Positions 47,221 to 56,278 of a stretch of DNA of 64,000 nt are shown here, piece by piece (the first letter of the stretch is position 1; every line of letters begins with the position of its first letter). The translations under genes were made by a program, and so were the position numbers. The stretch spans positions 124,001 through 188,000 of the forward strand of contig JANLFP010000007.1 of assembly GCA_024655905.1 (NCBI GenBank), read 5' to 3'. The notes beneath the pieces are model-generated. The model saw only the letters and a list, made by a program, of their open reading frames with translations, made no database searches and had not been told where the DNA came from. The stretch is from Tepidanaerobacteraceae bacterium. Its GTDB lineage: Bacteria > Bacillota > Thermosediminibacteria > Thermosediminibacterales > Tepidanaerobacteraceae.

Positions 47221-48144
47221 GTGTTTACCATTATAATTCTGATATTTTTGCTCGTCATACTGCTTTCATCCATTAAAATCGTCAATACGGGATACGTTTA
47301 CATCATAGAAAGACTGGGTCAATTTTACAAGGTGATGGAGCCGGGATGGCACCTTATTTTTCCTTTTATCGACCATGTGCGTTCAAAAATTTCCACAAAG
47401 CAGCAGATACTCGACATAGAGCCGCAGAGCGTCATAACGAAGGACAATGTGAAAATTTCTGTGGACAACGTCATATTTTATAAGGTCTTGAACGCCAGGG
47501 ACGCAGTTTACAACATCGAAAACTACAAATCCGGCATCATATACTCCACCATAACCAACATGAGGAACATTATCGGAAACATGACCCTCGACGAAGTGCT
47601 GTCGGGCAGAGACAAAATCAACATGGAACTTTTGAAGGTGGTGGACCAGATAACAGATGCCTATGGCATAAAAATACTGTCTGTGGAAATCAAGAATATA
47701 ATTCCGCCCGAAGAAATCCGCCAGGCCATGGAAAAGCAGATGAAGGCCGAGCGTGACAAGAGGGCCGCCATTCTTCAGGCGGAGGGAGACAGGCAGAGCG
47801 CCATAGCCAGGGCCGAAGGCGAAAAGCAGGCTAAGATTCTGGCAGCGGAAGCCGAGAAGGAAGCCAACATAAGGCGGGCCGAAGGTTTGAGAGAAGCTCA
47901 GATACTGGAGGCCGAAGGGAAAGCAAAGGCCATCGAGGCCATAGCCGAAGCTCAGGCCATAGCCATCGCAAAAGTAAACAGAGCTATTCTGGAATCCGGC
48001 ACCAATGAAACCGTAATAGCGTTGAAACAGATAGAAGCCCTGCAGGAAATGGCCAAAAACCCCGCCCACAAGATAATTCTTCCCAATCAAACCCTGGATT
48101 CCCTGGGCAACATAGCCGCCATTGCGGAAATGCTTAATAAATAA
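47221..48144 (+). CDS. SPFH/stomatin-like membrane protein (QmcA/slipin type)
   Basis: 307 residues. One N-terminal membrane helix (about 2-20), an SPFH (prohibitin-homology) domain (about 25-180; RLGQFYKVMEPGWHLIFPF, S-V-E-I-K-N-I-I-P-P), and a long Ala/Glu-rich coiled coil (about 180-265) that drives oligomers. Such proteins form membrane microdomains. GTG 47221 follows AGGAGG. It forms a two-gene operon with the NfeD-like gene, the usual pairing, in which NfeD acts as partner at the membrane. Confidence 0.94.
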   Translation: MFTIIILIFLLVILLSSIKIVNTGYVYIIERLGQFYKVMEPGWHLIFPFIDHVRSKISTKQQILDIEPQSVITKDNVKISVDNVIFYKVLNARDAVYNIENYKSGIIYSTITNMRNIIGNMTLDEVLSGRDKINMELLKVVDQITDAYGIKILSVEIKNIIPPEEIRQAMEKQMKAERDKRAAILQAEGDRQSAIARAEGEKQAKILAAEAEKEANIRRAEGLREAQILEAEGKAKAIEAIAEAQAIAIAKVNRAILESGTNETVIALKQIEALQEMAKNPAHKIILPNQTLDSLGNIAAIAEMLNK

Positions 48145-48510
48145 GTCCACTCTGCTTTGAAAGGCATGGTTTTGATCAGTATGCGGGACAAAAAAATGGC
48201 TGGATATGAGTCGCGCTCCGGCTTTAAGGCATAGCCCTTATGTATTGAGAAGCGGGGCCGGTTTCCCGTATGCTGGGGAATTCTGACATAAAGCGCATTC
48301 ATGCCAGCGGCGAATATCGCGCAATGCGATTGTATTGCCAGCAATTTGGGCGCAGGATTCAACCAACAAGCGCCTGTTGGCAGGGTCAAAGACTCGTGAG
48401 TTTAGTGAAGAGATATCATGAAATTCGCAAAGCTTGGTGAACCGCCGTATAATGAACGGTACATACGGTGGTGTGAGAGGAGGAGGCTAATCGCCCCCTC
48501 CTACTCGGTT
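48145..48510 (+). other. Probable group II intron 3'-end remnant (domains V-VI)
   Basis: The 34 bases 48439-48472 fit a group II intron domain V: outer arms ACCGCCGTAT / ATACGGTGGT with an inner loop. They are followed at 48473-48510 by a domain VI-like hairpin, G-A-G-rich then CCCCCTCCTACTC, containing a bulged A as branch point. No reverse transcriptase frame is seen; 48145-48438 contains no gene and is probably the shrunken intron body. It ends right at the pepV stop. Assigned from memory of the domain pattern, without a structure search. Confidence 0.5.
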
Positions 48511-48515
48511 GCCTG

Positions 48516-49940
48516 CTATTCCCCTGCCAGTGCTGCTATGGCGTGAGCAAAAATTTTGGTGCAGCGGATTAAATCATCTATCTCGATGTATTCATCCCTT
48601 TCATGGGCTACTTCAGGCTTGCCGGGGAACTGGGCTCCGAAAGCCACAGCGTTCGGAATGGCCCTGGCATAAGTGCCGCCGCCGATGGCGATGAGCTCCG
48701 GCTCTTCGCCGGTGACTTCCTTATAGACCTTTTGCAGTTTAATCACCAGGGGCGAATCCGCAGGCACGTAAAGCGGAGGATTGTCGGATATATCGGAAAG
48801 CTTCAGGCTTTTATCAATACCGGCCAGAGACGACTCGAGCCCTTTTATGACTTCCTCCCCTTTGAAGGTCACGGGATACCTGATGTTTATCACCAGCCTG
48901 CCCTTGTTCTCATCCATTTCCACCATGCCGAGGTTTAAGACTAAATCGCCTGAAGGTTCGTCTTTAAAATGAATGTTGAGAGATTCTCCATGTATTTCAC
49001 AACCGATATATTTTGCAATGAATTTTATAAATTCTGCGACATCGTTGTTTTCATCGTTGATGCAACCAAAAAGTTCCGCAAGAAATTCCGCCAGCGGCAC
49101 AATGGCATTTTTTCCGTTTTCCGGAGTGCTGCCGTGAGCGGAAACACCGTAGGATTTTACGATGAAGCCATCCGAAGATTCTTCCATTTCCAGCGATGCA
49201 TCTTTGCCTTTTTTAAAGGAGTCGAATTTCCGCATTATATCTTCACGCAGGTCATCTTTCACCCTAATGTCTGCCTCGCAGTAATCGGGCACCATATTCG
49301 GCCTCTGCCCACCCTTTATGGAGTTTATGCGGATCTTTTCCGGAAGTCTTTCGAAGTTTTTATCAATATTGAATATCAGTATGCCTTTTTCCCGGTTTAT
49401 TATCGGGAAGCCGGCATCGGGCGAAAATCCCATTGCAGGGATTTCCTCTTTTTTCTCCTCAAAATAATGCTTCATGCAGCCCCAGCCGCTTTCCTCATTG
49501 GTGCCAAAAATGATCCTGACCCTCTTTTTCAGGGGAATCCCCGCCTCCTTCACTGCACGCAAGGCGTATAAAGCCGCGACGGCAGGCCCCTTGTCGTCGC
49601 TGGCGCCACGGCCGTAGATTTTTCCATCTACAACCCTGCCCTCATATGGAGGGTAAGACCAGCCCGACCCTTCGGGCACCACATCCAGATGCACCAGTAT
49701 GCCCACTATGTCGCGACCCTGGCCCCATTCGGCATGGCCCGCGAAGTTTTCGTGATTTCTGGTGCTAAAACCCAGTTTTTCCGAAAGTTCCAGCGAATAG
49801 CGCAGTGCTTCATATGGCCCATCTCCGAAGGGTCTGTCATTTTTTGCCGGTTCCTCCACACTTCTGATTTTGATTAGATTGCGCGTCTCTTCGACAATTT
49901 CATCCTTCCACTGATCGATTAAACTGTCCATGTCTGCCAT
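48516..49940 (-). CDS. pepV: Dipeptidase PepV (M20 family)
   Basis: Zinc dipeptidase releasing amino acids from dipeptides in the cytoplasm. 474 residues. Metal and catalytic residues in GILVHLDVVPEGSGW, YGRGASDDKGP and IIFGTNEESGWG; lid-domain and C-terminal ligands in SYGVSAHGSTPENGKNA and VAHERDEYIEIDDL. ATG 49940 has GGAGG upstream on the minus strand. It stands alone between an intron remnant and a thiamine-binding protein gene. Confidence 0.95.
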   Translation of the reverse strand: MADMDSLIDQWKDEIVEETRNLIKIRSVEEPAKNDRPFGDGPYEALRYSLELSEKLGFSTRNHENFAGHAEWGQGRDIVGILVHLDVVPEGSGWSYPPYEGRVVDGKIYGRGASDDKGPAVAALYALRAVKEAGIPLKKRVRIIFGTNEESGWGCMKHYFEEKKEEIPAMGFSPDAGFPIINREKGILIFNIDKNFERLPEKIRINSIKGGQRPNMVPDYCEADIRVKDDLREDIMRKFDSFKKGKDASLEMEESSDGFIVKSYGVSAHGSTPENGKNAIVPLAEFLAELFGCINDENNDVAEFIKFIAKYIGCEIHGESLNIHFKDEPSGDLVLNLGMVEMDENKGRLVINIRYPVTFKGEEVIKGLESSLAGIDKSLKLSDISDNPPLYVPADSPLVIKLQKVYKEVTGEEPELIAIGGGTYARAIPNAVAFGAQFPGKPEVAHERDEYIEIDDLIRCTKIFAHAIAALAGE

Positions 49941-50121
49941 ATCGATACCTCCAGTAATTTTTACATTATGATTATTTGCATGGCTGAAAGGTAAAAGATT
50001 TCCATTTAAACCTCCATTCCGCCGCTACCGCTGGCGGCACAAATAGTAATGAAAAGTTATTTTTCAAGCTAATCATGCCAGATTGATTATAGCACATTTC
50101 TCATTACAGGGCTACCTTTGC

Positions 50122-50149
50122 AAAAAAAAGAAGCTGCATATGCAGCTTC
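50122..50149 (-). terminator. Terminator of the thiamine-binding protein gene
   Basis: On the minus strand GAAGCTGCA / TGCAGCTTC form a perfect hairpin followed by eight T. Confidence 0.85.
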
Positions 50150-50153
50150 CCGG

Positions 50154-50393
50154 CTATTTTTCAGAGTTGGAGATGGTGACCACCATGGAAAGTTCCTTCG
50201 CCCTGGATGATGCTGAGTCGTACAGAATCTTCAAGGTTTGCCAGACCTGCTCGGGATTTCCTGAAATATACGTACTCATGGCGCCCACTTCACAGGTTAC
50301 ATTCTGATTTTGAATAGAGGAAAGGGCCTGGTTTATGACCTGGTCGGAATCTGTGGTTTCCAAAGGATACAGTGACACTTCGCAGCTTATCAT
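50154..50393 (-). CDS. Thiamine-binding protein, MTH1187/YkoF family
   Basis: 79-residue single-domain protein of the MTH1187/YqgV (UPF0045) family: begins ISCEVSLYPL, then D-Q-V-I-N-Q-A-L, V-T-C-E-V-G-A-M-S-T-Y-I-S-G, and a last strand ...MVVTIS. These small ferredoxin-like-fold proteins bind thiamine or its pyrimidine part. ATG 50393 follows GGAGGTG on the minus strand. It is transcribed alone, with its own terminator; no thiamine genes are near. Confidence 0.88.
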   Translation of the reverse strand: MISCEVSLYPLETTDSDQVINQALSSIQNQNVTCEVGAMSTYISGNPEQVWQTLKILYDSASSRAKELSMVVTISNSEK

Positions 50394-50557
50394 TAAAAAT
50401 CACCTCCGGAAAGATTTTTCAAGCATATTTTTTGCTTAAAAACCGCTGTTTATGTAATGCCGAATATTGATAGGACACTTGTTTTTATGCCGACAGTTTG
50501 ATAGTATCGTAAAAGGGATATAAAAAGCGATTTAAAATTGTAACAGGAGGAGTCTTA

Positions 50558-50983
50558 ATGCACACTGTAAACAAAGGCATAGAGCCGCAGCTTTTTGAAG
50601 AAATAATCGAGAAAAGTTTCAATTCTCCATTCCATAAACTCCTGAACTTCGAGTTGATGGAGCTGGGCCGCGGTACGGCGGTGGTGGAAATGGATGCGAA
50701 AGAAAACGTGCAAAACGCCCTGGGCATAGTCCATGGCGGCGCCACTGCGAGCCTGTGCGACACAGCCATGGGCATAGCGGTGAGGTCTCTGGGAACGATA
50801 CCCACTACTGTGGAAATGAAAGTCAATTATCTTTTGCCGGGTCCGATGGGAAAACGGTTGAGAGCTGTAGGAAAAGTCATAAAAGAAGGCAGGACCATTA
50901 TCGTGGCTGAAGGGGAAATATATTGCGATGAAAGATTGATAGCAAAATCCATCGGCACATATTTCGATTTAAACAGGCAATAA
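50558..50983 (+). CDS. PaaI-type hotdog thioesterase
   Basis: 141-residue hotdog-fold protein likely hydrolysing an acyl-CoA thioester. The family block GIVHGGATASLCDTAMG (catalytic/backbone HGG loop) and TTVEMKVNYLLP are clear, and the final strand G-T-Y-F-D-L is typical. ATG 50558 follows CAGGAGGAG. It precedes lgt by about 30 bases in the same direction. Substrate is not evident from sequence. Confidence 0.9.
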   Translation: MHTVNKGIEPQLFEEIIEKSFNSPFHKLLNFELMELGRGTAVVEMDAKENVQNALGIVHGGATASLCDTAMGIAVRSLGTIPTTVEMKVNYLLPGPMGKRLRAVGKVIKEGRTIIVAEGEIYCDERLIAKSIGTYFDLNRQ

Positions 50984-51013
50984 TAACTTTTCAGGAAAAA
51001 CGGAGGTGGTTTT

Positions 51014-51781
51014 ATGCTGCTTGATTTGAGTCCCTATGCATTTAAGATAGGTCCCATTGCCGTCCATTGGTACGGCATCTTCATGGCCCTTTCGTTTCTA
51101 GTGGGTTCCTATTATATGTATATAATGGGCAAAAAAAGGGGAATGGACGAGGACTTTCTGCTGAATCTAGCGATGCTTGTAATAATCGCAGGCATCGTGG
51201 GAGCAAGGCTTATGTTTGTTCTGACCAATTACCCCGAATGGTTTGTGAAAGACCCATTACAGGTTATAAAGATTTGGGAAGGGGGGCTCTCCTGGCACGG
51301 CGCGCTGCTTGGCGGGTTTATAGCTGGCTGGCCATATTGCCGAAGGCATGGAGTGAATCCCAATGTGATAGCGGATTGGACCGTTCTAGGTCTTTCCTTT
51401 GGCTATATAATAGTCCGGGTTGGCAACATATTCAATCAGGAAGTACTGGGCCGCATGACGCAATTTTCCTTCGGGCGGTGGCCCGCCCAGCTGGTGGGTT
51501 CATCCATAGGGCTCATATTGCTGGTCCGATTCCTTTATCTGCAGAAAAAGAATTTGCCAGCCGGATATCAGTTCTGGTCTTTTTTGTGGTATCACCAATT
51601 GCTGAGGGCGCTGCTCGAGGAAACGGTGAGGGAAAACCCTCTTTTTCTGATTCATTATGTAAACCCGAAATGGGGCTTCGGATTTTTAACTATGACGCAG
51701 CTCATGACGCCTTTTATAGTGGCTTTTGCATACCTTATGTATAAGCTTACCGGAGGGCAAAAAGCAACAAAGTTGCAATAA
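51014..51781 (+). CDS. lgt: Prolipoprotein diacylglyceryl transferase
   Basis: Membrane enzyme that attaches diacylglycerol to the lipobox Cys of lipoproteins, such as the sugar-binding lipoprotein at 9205. 255 residues, about seven spans. Signature: V-R-V-G-N-I-F-N-Q-E-V-L-G-R and the earlier GGLSWHGALLGGFIAGW with the essential His; start region IAVHWYGIFMALSF is characteristic. ATG 51014 follows CGGAGGTGG. Confidence 0.96.
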   Translation: MLLDLSPYAFKIGPIAVHWYGIFMALSFLVGSYYMYIMGKKRGMDEDFLLNLAMLVIIAGIVGARLMFVLTNYPEWFVKDPLQVIKIWEGGLSWHGALLGGFIAGWPYCRRHGVNPNVIADWTVLGLSFGYIIVRVGNIFNQEVLGRMTQFSFGRWPAQLVGSSIGLILLVRFLYLQKKNLPAGYQFWSFLWYHQLLRALLEETVRENPLFLIHYVNPKWGFGFLTMTQLMTPFIVAFAYLMYKLTGGQKATKLQ

Positions 51782-51843
51782 AACTTAAAACTTGATTTCG
51801 ACAAAAAAGTCCTAAAACCCAATCTGCATCAATGAAAGCGGCA

Positions 51844-51872
51844 TTGACTTCGGATGTTTTTTACGGTATCAT
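51844..51872 (+). promoter_or_regulatory. Promoter of the tRNA-Arg gene
   Basis: TTGACT (51844-51849), 17 bases, TATCAT (51867-51872), about 28 bases before the tRNA. Confidence 0.6.
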
Positions 51873-51900
51873 TATATTGAAATGAATAGATTTTTTTAGT

Positions 51901-51978
51901 GCGCCTATAGCTCAGGGGATAGAGCACCGGCCTCCGGAGCCGGGTTTTGCGGGGGTTCGAATCCCTCTAGGCGCACCA
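51901..51978 (+). tRNA. tRNA-Arg (anticodon CCG)
   Basis: Complete cloverleaf: acceptor GCGCCTA/TAGGCGC, D-arm with AGCTC-AGGGGATAGAGCA, anticodon stem CCGGC/GCCGG with loop CTCCGGA (anticodon CCG), T-arm GGGGGTTCGAATCCCTC, and an encoded CCA (51976-51978). It decodes CGG. A tyrosine recombinase gene lies about 210 bases downstream on the other strand. Confidence 0.97.
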
Positions 51979-52188
51979 TTTTTATTTTCAAAAATATTGA
52001 TTAAAAATCTCGATGAATAAAAAACTGAATTGGCAGCAAACAATATAAAAAATATCAAGTCGAGTTCATATTTGCTCTAATGCAACAATTTGTTTAAAAT
52101 GTAACATTTGATAATATTTTACTGTATTATGGCGAAAAATGTCAATAAAATACTTGAAGCGTAAAAACCAACCCGAAATAAAATCATT

Positions 52189-52749
52189 TTACAATTGAAC
52201 AAGAGAATACAATTCATCTTTCTGGTCTTGATTTACGCCTATATATCTAAGTGTTATGCTTTGAGAACTGTGGTTAAATGTATCCATGATAAGGCCGATG
52301 TTGTATTTTGACATTTTATACGTCCAGTATCCCCAGGTTTTTCTCAAACTGTGAGTGCCGAAATTTTCAATGCCGAAAACTGAAGCGGCATTCTTCAAAA
52401 CCCTGTACACCTGAATCCTGCCGAGATGCCCACCTTTCTTGCTTTGAAAAAGGTAACTGTCATAAGACAAATTCTGGCTTTCCACATATTCCAAAATACA
52501 CTTTCGAAGAGTGTCATTCATCTTTATCTTCTTTTCCTTGGATGTCTTTTTTTCTTTCAGAATAAGATGCTCCCTGAATTTAAAGTCTTCATTAAATATG
52601 TCTTTTACTTTTAGTGGCAAAATATCACTGATTCTAAGTCCTGTATTTATGCCGAATTTAAAAATCAACGCATATTTTGGATCATACCCTTTAAGATATT
52701 GATAAAGCCGATTGATTTTGACCCTGTCTCGAATAGGTTCTACGGTCAT
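52189..52749 (-). CDS. Minimal tyrosine recombinase/integrase (catalytic domain only)
   Basis: 186-residue site-specific recombinase that lacks the usual arm-binding and core-binding N-terminal domains. All catalytic residues are visible: Arg39 (INTGLRISD), a Lys in the KKTSKEKK hairpin, His133/Arg136 (THSLRK), His160 (FNHSSQS) and nucleophile Tyr169 (LRYIG). It begins MTVEPIRDRV behind GGAGG on the minus strand. It lies alone in AT-rich DNA between tRNA-Arg and a GGDEF-EAL gene, with no phage or transposon genes, so it may be a relic of an excised element or a domesticated recombinase. Confidence 0.9.
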   Translation of the reverse strand: MTVEPIRDRVKINRLYQYLKGYDPKYALIFKFGINTGLRISDILPLKVKDIFNEDFKFREHLILKEKKTSKEKKIKMNDTLRKCILEYVESQNLSYDSYLFQSKKGGHLGRIQVYRVLKNAASVFGIENFGTHSLRKTWGYWTYKMSKYNIGLIMDTFNHSSQSITLRYIGVNQDQKDELYSLVQL

Positions 52750-52916
52750 AATATCCTCCTTCTCTATATTGATTTTTTATTGACATAGTAATAATTATGC
52801 AACATTTATTAAATATATTATACAAAAAATGACAATATGTTTTCATGTTTCAATCTAAATTGACAATTATTTTATAAGCGAAACCCGCAAATACCCAAGA
52901 TTTTTTCAATATTGCC

Positions 52917-54695
52917 ATGTTACATTTTAAACAACTTGTTTCTTTACAATTAATGCAAAGGCGGGTTGAGGCTATGATTCCTGAAAATCCGACTGCGGAT
53001 TCCAATATTGAAGAAAAATGCTTGAAATTCTTCGAGAGTTCCGGATGTATTTTCTGGGATTGGGATTCAAAGCACGATATGGCTTATTTTATGACAGACA
53101 GCGGCACGGCTGAAAGTGCCGAAAGCAGCAAAATTTCATGCCGCAATGGGCTGTGGTGGGGGCTCATGCATCCTGCAGACAAGGAAAGGGTGAAAAAAGC
53201 GCTTGATTTTTGCCTGGCAAACAAAGTGCCTTTTTTTCAGGCGAGTTACCGGATAAAAACGGGAAACGGCGGATATACCCGGATTATGACAAAGGGGGTG
53301 CCTGCCTATGATTCGGATGGATGCATGGAGAGAATGACCGGATTTCACGTGGATGTCACCATTCAAAAAAAGTATGAAGATAAATTGAAGAGACTCATAA
53401 ATTATGATTTCCTCACAAATCTGCCGAACAGGTTCATTTTTATGGAGAATATGAATAAAGTTTTGAGCGATGCATCAAAAAACGGCAAAAGACCCGCGGT
53501 TTTTCTTCTGGATATAGATAATCTTGAATCAATAAACAGCGATTACGGATATGCGGTGGGAGATTGTGTCCTCAAACTGGCCGCCAAAACATTGAAAAAG
53601 GGAATAGGGGAAAAAGGCATGATTTCACGCATAGCAGGCGACGAATTCGTGATACTGCAGCCGGACCTCGGGGGTATCAACGAAGCGGCGAAATTTGCAC
53701 GAAGTTTGCTTCAACTTTTCGAAAACCCGCTGCGGGTACACGAATTGAAGCTGTGCGTTACTGTTTGCATAGGCATAGCAATATATCCGGAAAACGGCAA
53801 TGAATCAGAAACTTTGTTGAAAAACGCGGGATTTGCGATGCGCAAGGCGAAATCTTACGGCAGGCACGGATTCCATTTTTTTGAACGTTATAATGAAATG
53901 GCTCAGGCAAACAGGATACAAAGGGATATGAAAAAGGCATTGAACCGCGAAGAATTTTTTCTGTGCTATCAGCCAATAGTAAATGCAAAAACAGGCAGGA
54001 TAGTTGCTATGGAAGCCCTTGCAAGATGGGCCCATCCCGAAAGAGGCATTGTCTGCCCGGGAGATTTTATTAATGTGGCGGAAGAAACCAACCTGATTGT
54101 TCCTATAGGCGAATACATATTGAGAAATGCTTGCAGACAGATGAAAATGTGGATTGATAGGGGGCTGGATTTTTGCATTTCCGTCAATGTTTCGCCAAAG
54201 CAGCTTCAAACGCCGGATTTCGTGGGGATGGTGAAAAATGTATTAAATGAGTGTGGTCTTTCACCAAATTGCCTGTATATGGAAATAACTGAAAATGCCA
54301 TAATCAGGCATTTCAGCGAAACTGTTAAGAATTTAATTTTGCTCAGCAAAGCAGGAATAAAACTGGCGCTAGACGACTTCGGCATAGGATACTCGTCGTT
54401 GAAGTATTTGAAAGAATTGCCGATAAGCATGCTTAAAATAGACAGCGCATTCGTTAGGAGTATAGATGAAGAAATAGACAGGGCAATAATAGATTTGATA
54501 CTTGCACTGGGCAAAAAGATGAGATATGAGGTGGTGGCCGAAGGGGTGGAGCTGCGGGAACAGGCCGATTTTCTCAAAACCATGGGCTGCGATTTAATGC
54601 AGGGCTTTCTTTTTTCGGAACCACTGCCCGCGGATGATATTGAGAAAATATTACGCAAAGATTACATCGATATTACATTACTGTTAAATACCTGA
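52917..54695 (+). CDS. PAS-GGDEF-EAL protein, probable c-di-GMP phosphodiesterase
   Basis: 592 residues, no membrane span. A PAS-like sensor (about 40-155) precedes a GGDEF domain whose signature is degenerate, A-G-D-E-F at 240-244, so cyclase activity is unlikely. The EAL domain (about 340-580) keeps its catalytic set: M-E-A-L-A-R-W (366-368 EAL), N-V-S-P-K-Q, LALDDFGIGYSSL and VVAEGVE. Expected role is c-di-GMP hydrolysis, perhaps with GTP-activated GGDEF. Start 52917 has no clear ribosome site; ATG 52974 is an alternative. Confidence 0.9.
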   Translation: MLHFKQLVSLQLMQRRVEAMIPENPTADSNIEEKCLKFFESSGCIFWDWDSKHDMAYFMTDSGTAESAESSKISCRNGLWWGLMHPADKERVKKALDFCLANKVPFFQASYRIKTGNGGYTRIMTKGVPAYDSDGCMERMTGFHVDVTIQKKYEDKLKRLINYDFLTNLPNRFIFMENMNKVLSDASKNGKRPAVFLLDIDNLESINSDYGYAVGDCVLKLAAKTLKKGIGEKGMISRIAGDEFVILQPDLGGINEAAKFARSLLQLFENPLRVHELKLCVTVCIGIAIYPENGNESETLLKNAGFAMRKAKSYGRHGFHFFERYNEMAQANRIQRDMKKALNREEFFLCYQPIVNAKTGRIVAMEALARWAHPERGIVCPGDFINVAEETNLIVPIGEYILRNACRQMKMWIDRGLDFCISVNVSPKQLQTPDFVGMVKNVLNECGLSPNCLYMEITENAIIRHFSETVKNLILLSKAGIKLALDDFGIGYSSLKYLKELPISMLKIDSAFVRSIDEEIDRAIIDLILALGKKMRYEVVAEGVELREQADFLKTMGCDLMQGFLFSEPLPADDIEKILRKDYIDITLLLNT

Positions 54696-54810
54696 GTTTG
54701 TATTGAATCTCTCCTTCGCGTATTTTATAATATTTTATGACGCGCAACCGTATTTTTCGATTTCCCGCGCGGTACAATTAAAAACAATTAAAAAAATATT
54801 GGAGGTACAT

Positions 54811-56202
54811 ATGAAAATGTATAAAAGAGCCCTGGTATTGTCTCTCGCAATGATGTTGCTATGTGCCATGAGTGCGCCGGTTGTGGCGCAGGAACAATCG
54901 ACGGTGCAGGGGACAGGGGAGCTGACCGTGGAGAGTGTGCTGGACATTCTGCCGGATTCAACGGATGATAACGCCGACCTGTCCAGAGGAGCTTTTGCCG
55001 CAATGCTGGCCTATGCCGCAGGGATTTCTCCGGTCGAAGACATCAATCGGGAAGAATTGCCGCCGGATCTGAGATCTGATGCATGGTATGCGCCGCAAAT
55101 GGCGGCTCTCTACAAAAGAAACATTTTAAAAGGATACCCGGATAAAAAGATATGCCCGGATTCTCCCATTACGGGCATCGAAGCCATTGCCCTCATAGCG
55201 AGGACTCTCGGAGTCCCGGAGCATTCGCCGGCTGAAGATGTAAACGTGGAAGGTGTTCAAAAGAACCATTGGGGATATATTCTTTATTCCTGGCTCGAGA
55301 AAGGGGGCCTGGCATCGGGGCTAAAGCACATCGCGGAACCGATAAAACCAGATGAAGCAGCCGAAATTCTGGTGAATGTATTCGGCACGGATAAAGAGGC
55401 GAAAGCCATTTTGGATGAGGCAAATGAAAAAAATAAAGATATCAATTCCATGAGAGCAAAGGGCGCTATGTCCATGAAGATAAACATGGAAACGCAGGAC
55501 GGTAGCCTTTTGCCTGTCAATACCGATGCGACCTTTAACAGTGAAATTTCAAAGGATATGGTAATTCATCAGATAGTGGAGACTTCGGTGCCCGATATTG
55601 CAAAGTCCGGCGCCCTTCAAAAGATTACCATAGAAGAATACCTGGACAAGGACTATATATATGTGCTGGCTGGCGGTCAGGATGGCCAGAAAAAATGGAT
55701 GAAAATGAAAAACCCCGTTCCCATGGCCTTTGATAAGCAATTCATTTCCCAGCAAAAGGAAATGATGAAGGGCTTTGAAGGCATGGTGCATTACAGGCTT
55801 CTTGGAAATGAAATGCTTGACGGCAAAAAGGTTTATAAAATAGCCGTATATTCCAGAATCGACGATATGGTTAAGCTTTTCGACATGCTGGGTTCGGTCG
55901 GCGAGCAGGAAAAGCAGGCGCTTGGCGCAGCCAATAGCATCATAAAGTCCATTTACATGAGCGGCATAATGTATGTGGGAGTAGAGGACAAATTGGTCTA
56001 TAAAGCGGATATAGCCGCTACGATATCTATGGATGCCGAAAAGCAAAAAGGAAGTCCCGCAGTTATAAGTTCAATGGAAATGGAAGCTTCGTACGATTAT
56101 TATGACTACAACGCAGATATAAATGCAGTGATCCCCGATGAGGCGAAAAATGCCGAAGAAATAGATTTAAACAATCCGGATGCTACAAAAAATGCACAAT
56201 AA
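54811..56202 (+). CDS. Secreted protein with S-layer homology (SLH)-like domains
   Basis: 463-residue exported protein. Signal peptide (about 1-26, ending APVVAQE). Residues about 35-195 look like two to three SLH repeats (LSRGAFAAMLAYAAGI, ...KGYPDKKICPDSPITGIEAIALIAR, AEPIKPDEAAEILVNVF), which would hold it to cell-wall polymer. The remainder (about 215-445) is a beta-rich domain, possibly the LolA-like DUF6612 type; this is tentative. ATG 54811 follows TGGAGG. The GH18 gene begins 76 bases after its stop. Confidence 0.82.
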   Translation: MKMYKRALVLSLAMMLLCAMSAPVVAQEQSTVQGTGELTVESVLDILPDSTDDNADLSRGAFAAMLAYAAGISPVEDINREELPPDLRSDAWYAPQMAALYKRNILKGYPDKKICPDSPITGIEAIALIARTLGVPEHSPAEDVNVEGVQKNHWGYILYSWLEKGGLASGLKHIAEPIKPDEAAEILVNVFGTDKEAKAILDEANEKNKDINSMRAKGAMSMKINMETQDGSLLPVNTDATFNSEISKDMVIHQIVETSVPDIAKSGALQKITIEEYLDKDYIYVLAGGQDGQKKWMKMKNPVPMAFDKQFISQQKEMMKGFEGMVHYRLLGNEMLDGKKVYKIAVYSRIDDMVKLFDMLGSVGEQEKQALGAANSIIKSIYMSGIMYVGVEDKLVYKADIAATISMDAEKQKGSPAVISSMEMEASYDYYDYNADINAVIPDEAKNAEEIDLNNPDATKNAQ

Positions 56203-56278
56203 CTGCCAATGTTGGAACCTGCAAGATTGGCCGAAAGTTCGCAGCAAACGGTGTAACAAATGTGAAGGGAGAGAAGAA

